DNA of 47,129 nt from positions 1 through 47,129 of the IMG/VR virus record IMGVR_UViG_3300042691_003166, one strand, 5' to 3'. Shown in pieces: positions 18,001 through 26,171 of the stretch. The notes beneath the pieces are model-generated. The model was given only the letters and a program-made list of their open reading frames with translations. It had not been told where the DNA came from and did no database searches. The stretch's first letter is position 1. Every line of letters begins with the position of its first letter. The position numbers and the translations under genes were made by a program. The stretch comes from a virus.

Positions 18001-19654
18001 TGCTAAAGGCATGGCTAGGCTACTTGGAGACAAGGATTACTTGCGTTGGTTGCCAAAAGCGGTACAGCGAGGGACAATTGTAACCGAAAACGATGCACTG
18101 AACTTTATGAAGACAGTGACGTACTCGCTTACAATGGGTTTGGGTAACTTCGGTCACTTCGTACTACAAGCATTGAGCTTGAAGGACGCAGTACTTAAAT
18201 CACCTATTCATGGAACCTTTGCGTTTAAGGATGCGCCATTCATTGTTATGGCTAGCCTTGGAGACTTCAATAATAAACTTGTGAAAGTTCTGGATACTCG
18301 GGCAGCAACTGCGCTCGGTTATTATAAAAAAGGAGAATTTACAGAAGTTCTTTATGATTGGCAGCGCACTGGGTGGAAAGAAGTAGGGACAACTGAAGCA
18401 ACGCTAGACACTACAAAGATTGTTTCTACTCTTCCAACAAGCAGACCAAAACAAATCGTAATAAAACAAGTAGATAAACTTGTGCATCCTCTTGTCAGGT
18501 TCCTTAGAGAGGCGGAACAAGTTGGCCGAGTACCCACTTATAAAGGCGAGGAATTTTTTAGAGCAACTTCCTTTGGAATTGCCAGAAGGGAAGCTCTGGA
18601 CAAGGCAGCTAAGGGTGCATTTCCTAAAGGAAGCGATGAGTACATTGAGTGGATTCGCGGAAGAACTAACGAGCTGATGAGTCATACATCTCCTGGCGCT
18701 AGCGCATTCTGGCAAAGGAACGAAGCTACTGGCCTATTCATGCAAATGCGACAGTACGGATGGAAGATGTCGGAGGATATGCTTTTCCTTAGCAGGGATG
18801 TTACTGCTGGGGAAAGGTTCCGTCTGATTATCGGGAACATTGCTTTGTTCGGTGCCGCTGGTTATCCGTTTGGTCAACAGATTGCGGATGCAATATACAA
18901 TCTTACTGGCCGTAAGCCCGACATGGAAGAGATCAAGGATGTGTACTTGGGAGGCCTTGATTCCTTCATGCGTAATGTCATGGAGCAAGATACTGCCTTT
19001 GCAGCACGTATGGGTAACGGGCAATCGTTGTATATGATCTACGATGCGTTGCTTGGCGACAATGCTAAGCCAATGACTGCGTTCCTTGGTGTGTCCGCTA
19101 CCACTGTTAAGAACATTAACGACAAATTCGGAATGATCGGGCAGATCCTGCAAGGGACAAGGATGAAAGAACTTGAGCTAACCCCTGTTCTGTACGCATC
19201 TGATCTTGTAGCCGCGCAGTTGGCTGAGTTGGCAGGCAGTACAAGCAACATTACGAAAGCGTACATGGCGCACAGGTATGGCCTTGTAATGAATAAGGCT
19301 CAGGACTCCATCTCTGCGAGGAACGATTCTTCTTACAGTACATTGCTTCGATTGCTTGGCATAGAAACAGCAAGCAAATCCTTGCTCTACAAATTTGATA
19401 AGGATTCAAAGCAGCACGATCAGGTGCTTTGGGATCTTTCGAGGATTGCGGCAGAGTACAGGATTCAAATAGGTCTAGCGTTGTCTGATAAGGACTACGC
19501 AAAAAAGGACGTACTGGAGCAGGGGTACTCAACGTTCATGGCAACAATAGACGATCTCGATAGAGCAGAAGTACTTAGCAGAGCAACCAGCAACCTCTTG
19601 AATGACGATAACACTCGTCGCATGAAAGACAGAAACCTTACTCCAGGGAACTAA
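15002..19654 (+). CDS. Large internal virion (ejection) protein, T7 gp16-like
   Basis: At 1550 residues this is the largest gene in the genome. Its size and place among three consecutive genes fit the large ejection protein that spans the cell envelope and helps pull DNA in. No N-terminal lytic transglycosylase motif is visible, unlike T7 gp16. Long helical and Gln/Asn-rich regions dominate. A hydrophobic patch occurs around residues 1045-1065 (NFGHFVLQALSL) and another near 1275-1290 (IGNIALFGAAGYPFG). Codon choice is slightly less biased than in the capsid genes. Confidence 0.75.
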   Translation: MQITPTYSIKPPVQEQPLYSPDQLESLALQFSMAQGSVSQDQMNLNRTRLSFGDEQRMRTELQLKSEQESKGIAASTLDSALASGNVDLAQQVVTQGIPKETNMVMENYAADFAATIKDSDPAEVVRPEDIGSDIRKNARLLRLNNAFNEITRELETKYVPKDQADIQPLAVGPQGEPIYTDVAMYRQTIDLLKTFVNSIYAGAKSGVSTFFFFPGTKSEVNADQLWDPAISDEEFGKRLNTLMQGIRDSFLDKGALDNPLQAMSMLRDMISTSQLDKPEFQELLAIKGVIDEQGQVQENILGKSFDPASTVDQVFSNKTFQNFIDNPLFDIPLALSSIDLIKATMGSTTAGRLLANQIQGGKVTAQNFRYRTQMNYPGGIQNPELLSIVQREMVEPLAEGLEKAVDPLRIKGSAAQISAEQQRIQRTEFPGKNLAYFEHVVEGPNQFMAVNIQSRAGIPFYTEQSARQAGNAQGLSNFKVIPNARGNGWLIQIRRGIDESGWMDTTITKDANWIDNLFGIGKYAWSPKRTSTKSQLRGATSAALETSEYAKNYSRLYKFWEALGGDELDKVQELMLKGMRTPNPSDPTGRTLGKWFDETEIDQHYISVYGRQASLEEKSAYYAYRASYDLDYELMNKRQYDNAAAAGLSHYTVDDIAGIDDFLLARAVDNRTAISENARFVLSNGMVVDKAGAATELADKTNTVLRLHGRMDYAGQEVTHIIQKYSKVKSSGLNPYVLGYTEGGARRYAEKWLVKQEMGDVSPSVHAIFPSEAHAMKYAEQMTQIQAKYNDYQRAITRLGANANQVQLNALRRQYDADIHNIHDGYTLQRVQQEIANGKFSRDGKFNSVFDREDLPMKGIAENEQVLQLNQHKGKLYYSKRGEHLTDGYVGNYAELVPPFEALAQQMTHASRMAGYSNFAIKEVNSWMAKYGKWLRLDNPNVRFPAPEQLFRDGVWIKNPEGISENVLQVAQAQRMHILRELRHPDALGAKVMEKKLSLAKGMARLLGDKDYLRWLPKAVQRGTIVTENDALNFMKTVTYSLTMGLGNFGHFVLQALSLKDAVLKSPIHGTFAFKDAPFIVMASLGDFNNKLVKVLDTRAATALGYYKKGEFTEVLYDWQRTGWKEVGTTEATLDTTKIVSTLPTSRPKQIVIKQVDKLVHPLVRFLREAEQVGRVPTYKGEEFFRATSFGIARREALDKAAKGAFPKGSDEYIEWIRGRTNELMSHTSPGASAFWQRNEATGLFMQMRQYGWKMSEDMLFLSRDVTAGERFRLIIGNIALFGAAGYPFGQQIADAIYNLTGRKPDMEEIKDVYLGGLDSFMRNVMEQDTAFAARMGNGQSLYMIYDALLGDNAKPMTAFLGVSATTVKNINDKFGMIGQILQGTRMKELELTPVLYASDLVAAQLAELAGSTSNITKAYMAHRYGLVMNKAQDSISARNDSSYSTLLRLLGIETASKSLLYKFDKDSKQHDQVLWDLSRIAAEYRIQIGLALSDKDYAKKDVLEQGYSTFMATIDDLDRAEVLSRATSNLLNDDNTRRMKDRNLTPGN

Positions 19655-19656
19655 TA

Positions 19657-21435
19657 ATGGCAGACTTTAGCATTCAGTCCACTAACATTAACCAAGTAGC
19701 AAACGCAGTTACTCCGCAAGCAGGGGTAGTGGATCAATCAGGAGAGATGCTTCTTAAGGCAGCAGGAGGAGCCGTTGCTGGTGGACTAGAACTCTACGGA
19801 ACGGTAAAAGAAAATCAGTTCAAGAGCGAAATGGAGAAATCTTTTCGGATGGATCTTGGGTACACCGCTGATCCTCTTGGGGAGCAGTACACTCCTATGA
19901 CTGCGGGAGAAAAAGAGGTAGCGCAGAAAGCTGACAGGGTTGCTCAATTGCAATCTATGGGACGATCAACAAATGCTGAACTGGGCCTAGAGGCTAGACT
20001 GCGGGAAAAGATTGCAAAAGAACCTTGGTTTGCTGAGAGGTATCGCAGGGCTGCTGGTGCTGTTGGTTCAGAGTACAAGCAAACAATTGAGTTGCTTCGG
20101 GCACAAGAAGCGCAAGCGGCTGCATCAATAACAGCGGAACAGGCTGCAAGGAACAAACAAGTTAATAACGTACAAAGCAATTTGATGCAGGCAAAACTTG
20201 CTCCTCCTAAGCCTGTAGATACCATGTCTCCTGAAGAACTTACCTTCTGGAACTGGCAAGCAATCATGAAGCTCCAGAACGATGATCTTGTGCAGCAAGA
20301 AGCAACTCGCGTAGAGCAAGTGCGGGCGGCAAGAGCCGAAGGAAGAGCTGAGCAGTCATTTGCTTGGCAAGCCTCTGATAGGGCACAAACGGATTTTTCT
20401 AACAATTATGTTGCTAACGTAGAAAAACAAGTCCTTCCTGCTTTGTCCAAAGAACTAGATTTTTTAATGAAAGGAATTAACTTGAGTGATCCGGCAGCAG
20501 CGCAAGAACAATTCAATTCTGGCGCTTTGGCTGTTGGGCGGCAGCTTGATGTTGCTTTCGGAACGACAGTACAAGCAGCAGACGGAACAGTCCTGCGAGT
20601 AGATCCAGCAATTGCACAGCAATCTCGCGCAAGAGTGCAAGCAACAATCGACAATCTTAACGAGTACTTGTTCGGAGATAAGAGTCAGTTCGCAATCCGA
20701 GCAAGAACTCTTGAGGATTTGAAAACTAGGTACGGTGTGGATGTGTTCAGCAATCCTACTGTTGGGAGATTGCTGGCAAGTGGACTTGCTCCGGAATTGC
20801 TGCGAACCTCAGTAGCAGATGCTTTGAGGACAGAAGAAGGCAAAAGCATAATCACTGAACTAGCCGGACAAGTTGTGAGGGCAGTCGCTACTACTGAGAA
20901 CAGGCTTCAAGGCGTAGTTAATGCTACCACTGGTCTGCCTGTAGATCCTGCCGTAGCACCAGGAGCAACTGCTGCGACTATCAGTATTGTTGCTGATCCT
21001 AATGCGGCTACCAACAGCCCAAATGCATTCTATAACAGTCTTAACTACAGTGCTGGTCAAATATGGGCAGTACAGAAACTGGATAGAGCGGGTATCTACA
21101 ATCGTATCTTTAACGATAAGCTGGCGCAGGATGTTGCATCTCTTCCAGCAGATAAAAGGGCTGGGGCTGCACTAAGCGTACAGAGGATTGCCCAACAGAA
21201 CATCTCCGATCTTAAAGCAGATGCCGGCGGAGCCCTAAGCAACATTAGGTACGGTGATGGGAAGTTCGTATCCAGCGTAGAAGAACCGTTCAGTCAAGCA
21301 TTGGCTACCAAAATGAACGTAGCTTTGGGTGTCCTAGAGCAAGTGGATACGTTTTCTCCTAATGCGCGAGGCAGTCGGGATGCTCTTGCTAGGGACTTCT
21401 TTGAGGTACAAGTACCTGAGCAGGCTCCGCAATGA
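19657..21435 (+). CDS. Internal virion (ejection) protein, T7 gp15-like
   Basis: The 592-residue product is Ala/Gln-rich and mostly helical. An N-terminal region has a Gly/Ala-rich segment (LLKAAGGAVAGGLELYG) followed by charged coils to about residue 250. It follows the giant ejection protein, and its last four bases overlap the endolysin start (ATGA). The gp15-like call is from order, length and composition. Order of the 15- and 16-like genes is reversed compared with T7. Confidence 0.65.
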   Translation: MADFSIQSTNINQVANAVTPQAGVVDQSGEMLLKAAGGAVAGGLELYGTVKENQFKSEMEKSFRMDLGYTADPLGEQYTPMTAGEKEVAQKADRVAQLQSMGRSTNAELGLEARLREKIAKEPWFAERYRRAAGAVGSEYKQTIELLRAQEAQAAASITAEQAARNKQVNNVQSNLMQAKLAPPKPVDTMSPEELTFWNWQAIMKLQNDDLVQQEATRVEQVRAARAEGRAEQSFAWQASDRAQTDFSNNYVANVEKQVLPALSKELDFLMKGINLSDPAAAQEQFNSGALAVGRQLDVAFGTTVQAADGTVLRVDPAIAQQSRARVQATIDNLNEYLFGDKSQFAIRARTLEDLKTRYGVDVFSNPTVGRLLASGLAPELLRTSVADALRTEEGKSIITELAGQVVRAVATTENRLQGVVNATTGLPVDPAVAPGATAATISIVADPNAATNSPNAFYNSLNYSAGQIWAVQKLDRAGIYNRIFNDKLAQDVASLPADKRAGAALSVQRIAQQNISDLKADAGGALSNIRYGDGKFVSSVEEPFSQALATKMNVALGVLEQVDTFSPNARGSRDALARDFFEVQVPEQAPQ

Positions 21436-21767
21436 CACTCTCCCAGAAGCAGAGACTCTTTTCCAAGATGATCTCAGAGTTAATCCTCTGGGCTTATGAG
21501 CAGGGCTACGAGGTTACTCTGGGTGATGCGTACCGTGATCCCCGATTGCACGGAGCACTAGGAGAGAAGGTAGGGTACGGATCAAGGAACTCTTGTCACA
21601 AACTGAGACTCGCAATGGATCTCAATCTGTTCAAGGATGGGAAGTACTGTACGGATGGAGAGGCGCACAAGCCTCTGGGAGAAAAGTGGGAGTCAATGGG
21701 TGGATCCTGGGGTGGACGATTCCAAGATGCCAACCATTACTCCCTTGAGCATGACGGGTTTAAGTAA
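21432..21767 (+). CDS. Endolysin, M15-family peptidase
   Basis: The 111-residue enzyme has the M15/VanY signature. YGSRNSCHKLRLAMDLNLF supplies the zinc ligands His and Asp (HK...A.D.N), and DANHYSLEHDG near the C terminus gives the third ligand His. Such enzymes (L-alanyl-D-glutamate or D-Ala-D-Ala peptidases) cut peptidoglycan cross-links or stems during lysis. There is no signal peptide, so release needs the holin, probably the gene at 37031. Its stop codon abuts the stop of the opposing gene with no gap. Confidence 0.85.
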   Translation: MTLSQKQRLFSKMISELILWAYEQGYEVTLGDAYRDPRLHGALGEKVGYGSRNSCHKLRLAMDLNLFKDGKYCTDGEAHKPLGEKWESMGGSWGGRFQDANHYSLEHDGFK

Positions 21768-22022
21768 TCACTCTCCCTCGAAACAGTCCAGTACAGTCTG
21801 CATATCCAGACCCAATCCACAGTTAGAGCAGATGAACCACAGGCCATCTCCTTTCATGTGGATGGCCCACTTGAATGACTGGATGTTATCGTCCACTGAG
21901 CACACGTGAGCCAGAGGGAGGGCTTCCCAATCATCCGGGGTAGCCCTCTTTGCTTTGGGGAACGTAGTTACCTTTGAGTCCGGTTTGTCAGAGTCCACAG
22001 ACACCTCCGAGACATTGATCAT
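21768..22022 (-). CDS. Small Cys-containing protein after ribonucleotide reductase
   Basis: The product (84 residues from ATG 22022) has a tryptophan-rich middle (FKWAIHMKGDGLWFICSNC) with a CxxC pair and a further Cys near the acidic C terminus (LDCFEGE), suggesting a small zinc-ribbon-like or redox fold. The start is uncertain: GTG codons about 20-30 bases inside have a better-spaced GGAG. The 5' end overlaps the reductase 3' end. It could be a reductant or accessory for the reductase, but no family is recognised. Confidence 0.5.
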   Translation of the reverse strand: MINVSEVSVDSDKPDSKVTTFPKAKRATPDDWEALPLAHVCSVDDNIQSFKWAIHMKGDGLWFICSNCGLGLDMQTVLDCFEGE

Positions 22023-23616
22023 TCTCCTCGTACACAACGCCCTTGTGTTTAATGGCTTCCTTGTACGACACAGCCTCTAGCGGCTGACCTCCTCTAGCAC
22101 CATCGGGGTAGCAAGTAAAACCGCGAAGACGATGAGCGTACCTAGCCAGAATACTGGAGAACTCCCCAACACGATCATCATTATTGAGATCGCTGCCCCA
22201 AGAGGGGAGGTTAATAGTACTAGAGATAGACATATCGACGTAATCCTGGACATCAGCTTGGAACCTCACTCGGCGTTCCCAATCGGGAACTAGATCAATA
22301 GCAGTCTCGATGGTATCGGGATTGATTCCCTCACGGATCAGAGCATCCGCAGTAGCATCCACAACGTACTCGTACTTCCACTTCGTACCATCTACTAGGT
22401 ATCGTCGCTTGTAAGCCACAGCAAACAAAGGCTCAATACCAGTAGTAGTCCCAGCCAGTATGCCGATAGACCCTGTGGGCGCGATAGCGCGGTAGGCAAC
22501 AGGACGGCTGATGCTAAGGCGGTCGCAGAGGCTATTCGCTGCACGTTCGGACTCTTCGCGATATACCTCCATCCACTGGCGAAGCTCAGGAACCATTTCA
22601 TATTTGTAATTCCTCTTCAGAAGCCATTCATGTATTCCCATGAGTCCAAGACCCAATCGGCGGTTCTTCTTGCGAACCTCGTATACCTTTTTGTAGGGAA
22701 GGTCCGCCGTAATAGTTCCGCATACCAGGAACCCAGACGCAAGCCGAACGACTTCCCTGAATTCCTGTAGTGTATCAATCCGGCCAATGTTAATAGAGCC
22801 AAGGTTGCACACATCAGAGTCATCAGCAGAAGTAACTTCAGTGCACGCATTACGTAGCGTTTCATTCTCTTTGTCTCCGAAGTTAAAGGAGAATCCGGGC
22901 TCACCGGATGACATAGCTTGGCGGCAGTTCTCTACGAACACAGAGGGAATGTACCCCTGCTGCACTGCATCCAAGAATGCATCATCGTAGTTCAGGGATA
23001 CGTTCGTCATATCCAGAGGAGCAGGGAAGTTGAAGTTGTCGTTCTTCGCGTCATGCAAAGAGTACCCTTCGTGCACAGGCATGTCCTTCCAGTTCTTTAC
23101 CTTCAGGAAGGCTTCTGCGTCCCCGTGTCGCCAGTTGATGCTGGCATAGATCGCAGAGCGTCGGCTTCCACCCTGCATAACATTTCTTCCGACTTCGTTG
23201 ATAGAGTGCATGAGGGGGATAGGCCCGCTTGCTCGACCTCCAGTACGGCCCAGAGTTGCCCCATGAGGACGGAAGACAGAGTAATCCACGCCAATACCGC
23301 CGCCTGACATCAGGCAATCACTAGCTCTTTTAAGGAGGCGACCCCATTCCTCCCTTGTATCCTCCTCTCCCTTTAACAAATAGCAGTTATTGTAGAAGCG
23401 AGCTTGTCGTCCTGCGTAGTAGACATACCGGCCACCAGGAATAAACTTGAACGATGCGATGAACTTCTCCAAGGAATCCTGATGATCCTTGGCAAAGAGG
23501 TTAGTGGTTACATCGTGAACGATATCTTTGGACTTCTCTGCCCAAGTCTGATCAGGGAAGAGAGCGTACTTGTTCTTGAATACGTTCTCACCGAAGCTGT
23601 TGCGGAACTCACTCAT
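21988..23616 (-). CDS. nrdJ: Ribonucleotide reductase, class II (adenosylcobalamin-dependent)
   Basis: The 542-residue enzyme has the ribonucleotide reductase barrel motifs: first active-site Cys in FYNNC (C78), the radical site NACTE (N256, C258, E260), second Cys in VCNLGSINI (C270), and APTGSIGILAGTTTG (about 379-393). The C terminus ends in CLGGVC, a likely external redox pair. No nrdB-like radical subunit or nrdG-like activase is present and the sequence pattern is that of B12-dependent class II enzymes. It would make deoxynucleotides for replication. It overlaps the DUF3310 gene by four bases. Confidence 0.9.
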   Translation of the reverse strand: MSEFRNSFGENVFKNKYALFPDQTWAEKSKDIVHDVTTNLFAKDHQDSLEKFIASFKFIPGGRYVYYAGRQARFYNNCYLLKGEEDTREEWGRLLKRASDCLMSGGGIGVDYSVFRPHGATLGRTGGRASGPIPLMHSINEVGRNVMQGGSRRSAIYASINWRHGDAEAFLKVKNWKDMPVHEGYSLHDAKNDNFNFPAPLDMTNVSLNYDDAFLDAVQQGYIPSVFVENCRQAMSSGEPGFSFNFGDKENETLRNACTEVTSADDSDVCNLGSINIGRIDTLQEFREVVRLASGFLVCGTITADLPYKKVYEVRKKNRRLGLGLMGIHEWLLKRNYKYEMVPELRQWMEVYREESERAANSLCDRLSISRPVAYRAIAPTGSIGILAGTTTGIEPLFAVAYKRRYLVDGTKWKYEYVVDATADALIREGINPDTIETAIDLVPDWERRVRFQADVQDYVDMSISSTINLPSWGSDLNNDDRVGEFSSILARYAHRLRGFTCYPDGARGGQPLEAVSYKEAIKHKGVVYEENDQCLGGVCGL

Positions 23617-23855
23617 GCTATTCTCCTTTCAATCTCACGTTCAATGTACCAAATGGCCTTGCGTAGATCCTGTATTGTATCGTCCTTCAGTCCTGCCCTC
23701 CAGAGGTATTTGATTGCATTACCAACACAGAAATTGAAGTGCTCCGTGATCTGGATGCACTCTATTCCAGATGGGTGCTGTGTGTAGTGCTTAGGATGAT
23801 TTACACGATCTCCTGTGTAGTCGTTGAGATTGAAGTCGATTTCGGAATCGTCCAT
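23613..23855 (-). CDS. DUF3310 protein
   Basis: The 80-residue product contains the family pattern VNHPKHYTQHPSGIECIQI then CVGNAIKYLWRAGLK, which I recognise as DUF3310, common in phages and sometimes labelled a nucleotide kinase-like protein. It is helical and probably linked to nucleotide metabolism, in keeping with its position just before the reductase (ATGA overlap). The exact activity is not known. Confidence 0.85.
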   Translation of the reverse strand: MDDSEIDFNLNDYTGDRVNHPKHYTQHPSGIECIQITEHFNFCVGNAIKYLWRAGLKDDTIQDLRKAIWYIEREIERRIA

Positions 23856-23856
23856 A

Positions 23857-24402
23857 TTAACCCCACTGTTCTGCCATTGCTTGAGCTACTCCGGTAAAGG
23901 TTCGGGATCTTTCTTTCCAACGGTCAGGGCTAGGAGCCATCTTGTGTACCCTAGCCTCCCTGCCATCCACGATATTCGTAGGAACAAGGTCAGGCAAGTT
24001 CTTCAGCCAGAGACAGGTTGCCTTAGTTTCTCCGTGTCCGAACATCCAAGGCTGGATGATCTGATCCGGCTTGCGTATCTTGGAGGAGATGATGGAGATG
24101 GGATTCTCCAGTGCAATCCTTGGGATAGGCGCGTCCAGTAGTTCCTGTACGAACGCAAGAGCTTCCTTCTGTTCCTCTCGCTTATCCTTGAACCAACGTG
24201 CTCCACTGACTGCAAGATGAGTACAAGGAGGATGCGCGATCATCAGATCCCATCCATCGTGCAGGATATCTCGTACATCTCCTTCGTAGTGTTCTCCAGG
24301 AATCTCTGTAGGAAGCAGATCGCAAGACATTGCGTAGTGTCCTTTGGCTTTAAAGGCTTCTCGGACAGTCGCACTGTACTCGCAAGCTACCAGTACCTTC
24401 AC
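23857..24402 (-). CDS. C5-cytosine-methyltransferase-like protein
   Basis: The 181-residue product has VLVACEYS near the start in the SAM-binding motif position, AHPPC at residues 56-60 (catalytic PPC, motif IV) and ALENP at 97-101 (ENP/ENV, motif VI). These are hallmarks of cytosine-C5 or related pyrimidine methyltransferases. It is far shorter than typical C5 enzymes and lacks an obvious target-recognition domain. Start GTG 24402 is chosen over TTG 24408 because AGGA lies seven bases upstream and the GTGA overlap matches neighbouring genes. It might modify phage DNA or a nucleotide; next to the reductase, the latter is possible. Confidence 0.7.
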   Translation of the reverse strand: MKVLVACEYSATVREAFKAKGHYAMSCDLLPTEIPGEHYEGDVRDILHDGWDLMIAHPPCTHLAVSGARWFKDKREEQKEALAFVQELLDAPIPRIALENPISIISSKIRKPDQIIQPWMFGHGETKATCLWLKNLPDLVPTNIVDGREARVHKMAPSPDRWKERSRTFTGVAQAMAEQWG

Positions 24403-25166
24403 AGCCAATTCCTCAAGAGATAGTCAATGGATAGAGTGACGATATCGTAGGAGCCGTTCTGTACTTCTGTACACATCAGGGCACCGCGCCAATGCTGGTT
24501 CCCTTGGTACTGCATGTAATCCTCTTCATGCTGGTAGAACGCTCCAGCAATGATGCACTGTACTCGTGAGCCATCTGTCTTTACATGCGGAGAGATGTAG
24601 TAATCAAAGGTCTGCTGGTGTCCTACGATCCATGACTCGTGCTTCTTGGTAGCGATCAGGTGGGCACGGGAGATTGCTCTTCCCATGGCTCCTCCTTGTG
24701 CATAGTGACAGAAATTAACTCCGTTGATTCGGACAGGGCTAAGGAAATCATGTTCCTCCCATCCATAGCGTCTACACAGATCGTAACCAGGCAAGGCCCC
24801 CTGCAAAAAAGGCTCCTGGGCAATGAGTCTGTCCCTTCTAGCTTCGTGATTGCCATAGCAGAATACCTTCCTCGGTCTGTAGGGTCTGTGCTTGCTGCGG
24901 ATCTGGATATCGTTGTGCCTGTTCAGCGGGGAAAGAAGAGCCTCCATGCCCTCCCATCCAGCCTCCAAGTCCGAGAGCATCCGTGCTCCCTCATAGACAA
25001 TGTGCCCCTTGGAGTTATGCTGTCCCAAAGATGGCATATCGAAGAAATCGCCAATGTTTACTATTACATCTGGTTTTTTATCCATTATGTAATTCCCAAG
25101 CGCTGTTAGATGCCCAAGAGGCACATCTTTTTTTACTTGGGCATCCGGTATTACTATAATACGCAT
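24399..25166 (-). CDS. Calcineurin-like metallophosphoesterase
   Basis: The 255-residue protein has the metallophosphoesterase motif series: PDAQ at 7-10 (where DxH is usual, so Gln replaces His), GDFFD at 39-43, GNHE at 105-108, FCHY at 152-155 and GHQQ at 182-185 (usual GHxH). It should hydrolyse a phosphomonoester or diester. The first 35-40 codons are AT-rich and use ATA, AAA and TTA-type codons unlike the rest, matching the adjacent HNH gene. An alternative ATG lies four codons upstream at 25178. The 5' end overlaps the HNH 3' end by 13 bases. Confidence 0.8.
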   Translation of the reverse strand: MRIIVIPDAQVKKDVPLGHLTALGNYIMDKKPDVIVNIGDFFDMPSLGQHNSKGHIVYEGARMLSDLEAGWEGMEALLSPLNRHNDIQIRSKHRPYRPRKVFCYGNHEARRDRLIAQEPFLQGALPGYDLCRRYGWEEHDFLSPVRINGVNFCHYAQGGAMGRAISRAHLIATKKHESWIVGHQQTFDYYISPHVKTDGSRVQCIIAGAFYQHEEDYMQYQGNQHWRGALMCTEVQNGSYDIVTLSIDYLLRNWL

Positions 25167-25627
25167 TTGTTTACCCATTTAGCAAAAAGTTTCAGTTCTT
25201 CAAAAGAAGCATCATTTTTCATCATATTAGCTTTTGCAGATATGACCTGAACGTTTCCTTTGATATATCCTTTTTTAATATCTATTCTATCTAAAGAAGG
25301 AGAACCTCTATCTATTTTACCTAGACCTCTTAGAAGAGGTATGCCAAGTATTGGGCATACACTTGGTATAATTATGTCAGCAACATCTATATTAAACTCC
25401 AAGTTTTTTAACTTAGCTCTTCTTTTTGCAACTAAGTGCATTCGTTTTTCTGGATTCTGATCTCTCCATTTTTTAGCCGAAGTAGAATTATTTTTTGGAT
25501 TTGCTTTGTTATAAGCGGACGAAGCCGCAATAATCTTGGTTTTATTTTTTTCGTAATATTTTCTTTTAGCTCTGATCTGTGCTTCAGAATATACTACCTT
25601 GTTTCCAGAAGTTGTATCTATTTGCAT
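25154..25627 (-). CDS. HNH endonuclease (free-standing, homing type)
   Basis: The 157-residue protein has a basic N-terminal half (about 20-80; AKRKYYEKNKTKIIA) and a C-terminal HNH core: SLDRIDIKKGYIKGNVQVIS then A.MMKNDASFEELKLFAKW. That pattern is typical of free-standing phage HNH nucleases. The DNA is much more AT-rich than its surroundings and contains no GTAC at all. Its 5' end overlaps the upstream small gene by 10 bases and its 3' end overlaps the phosphoesterase start, which suggests precise insertion between two genes. Confidence 0.85.
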   Translation of the reverse strand: MQIDTTSGNKVVYSEAQIRAKRKYYEKNKTKIIAASSAYNKANPKNNSTSAKKWRDQNPEKRMHLVAKRRAKLKNLEFNIDVADIIIPSVCPILGIPLLRGLGKIDRGSPSLDRIDIKKGYIKGNVQVISAKANMMKNDASFEELKLFAKWVNKCVL

Positions 25628-25800
25628 ACATCTTCCATGTCAGGGTTAAGATCCCAGAAGTGCTCGCAGGCTCCCTTCTCTGTATCGTAAGGAGGGATTG
25701 TGAAGTACGCTTGGTACAACTCATGGGATTGCGCCATAGCTCGGTAGCATCTGTACTTGAATGGACAATCTCTTCCAGTACACATTGTGATGTCAGCCAT
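25618..25800 (-). CDS. Small cysteine-containing protein (metal-binding type)
   Basis: The 60-residue product starts MADITMCTGRDCPFKYRCYR and has a further Cys in CEHFW, giving a Cys-rich pattern that could bind zinc or a metal cluster. Start ATG 25800 has GGAG eight bases upstream, so the longer upstream in-frame start is not used. Similar CxGxxCPxxxxCYR proteins are frequent in phage early regions. Function unknown. Confidence 0.65.
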   Translation of the reverse strand: MADITMCTGRDCPFKYRCYRAMAQSHELYQAYFTIPPYDTEKGACEHFWDLNPDMEDVCK

Positions 25801-25984
25801 ACTTGTCTCCAAAGAGTTCCTTGAATTTAGCTAGGACATCATCAGGTATGCCTAGCCTCTGTGCCCATTCCCTGCACTTCTCTCGGGTAGGCAACTCTGC
25901 TGCTCCTATCGCTACCTGCCAGAGTTCGTTCTCGACTTTTACCCTAGCGTTCAGGGACTTTGCGTATAACTCCAGATCAGACAT
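25793..25984 (-). CDS. Hypothetical small helical protein
   Basis: The 63-residue product (MSDLELYAKSLNARV...) is helical and acidic at the C terminus (FKELFGDKYG). Its ATG lies within the stop of the upstream gene (ATGTCTGA), and its own 3' end carries the ribosome site for the next gene. No family recognised. Confidence 0.6.
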   Translation of the reverse strand: MSDLELYAKSLNARVKVENELWQVAIGAAELPTREKCREWAQRLGIPDDVLAKFKELFGDKYG

Positions 25985-26171
25985 TCGACTCTTTAATCCA
26001 AGGCCGCTCGATGTGGAACCACTCCAGGATAGAATCCATCACTGCATTGACCATGGCGAGCTCTTTGTAAGTATCAAAGATATCGTCATCTTCTGGATAG
26101 ATTTTCAGAAAGCCATTCATTACGCCTTCTTCGATAGCCGTTTGAAGAACTCGGTACTCATCCGCTTTCAT
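25977..26171 (-). CDS. Hypothetical small acidic protein
   Basis: The 64-residue product is helical and acidic (IYPEDDDIFDTYKELAM), with a Trp-containing C-terminal segment. It overlaps its neighbours by four and eight bases, so it is translationally coupled. No recognised domain. Confidence 0.6.
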   Translation of the reverse strand: MKADEYRVLQTAIEEGVMNGFLKIYPEDDDIFDTYKELAMVNAVMDSILEWFHIERPWIKESNV

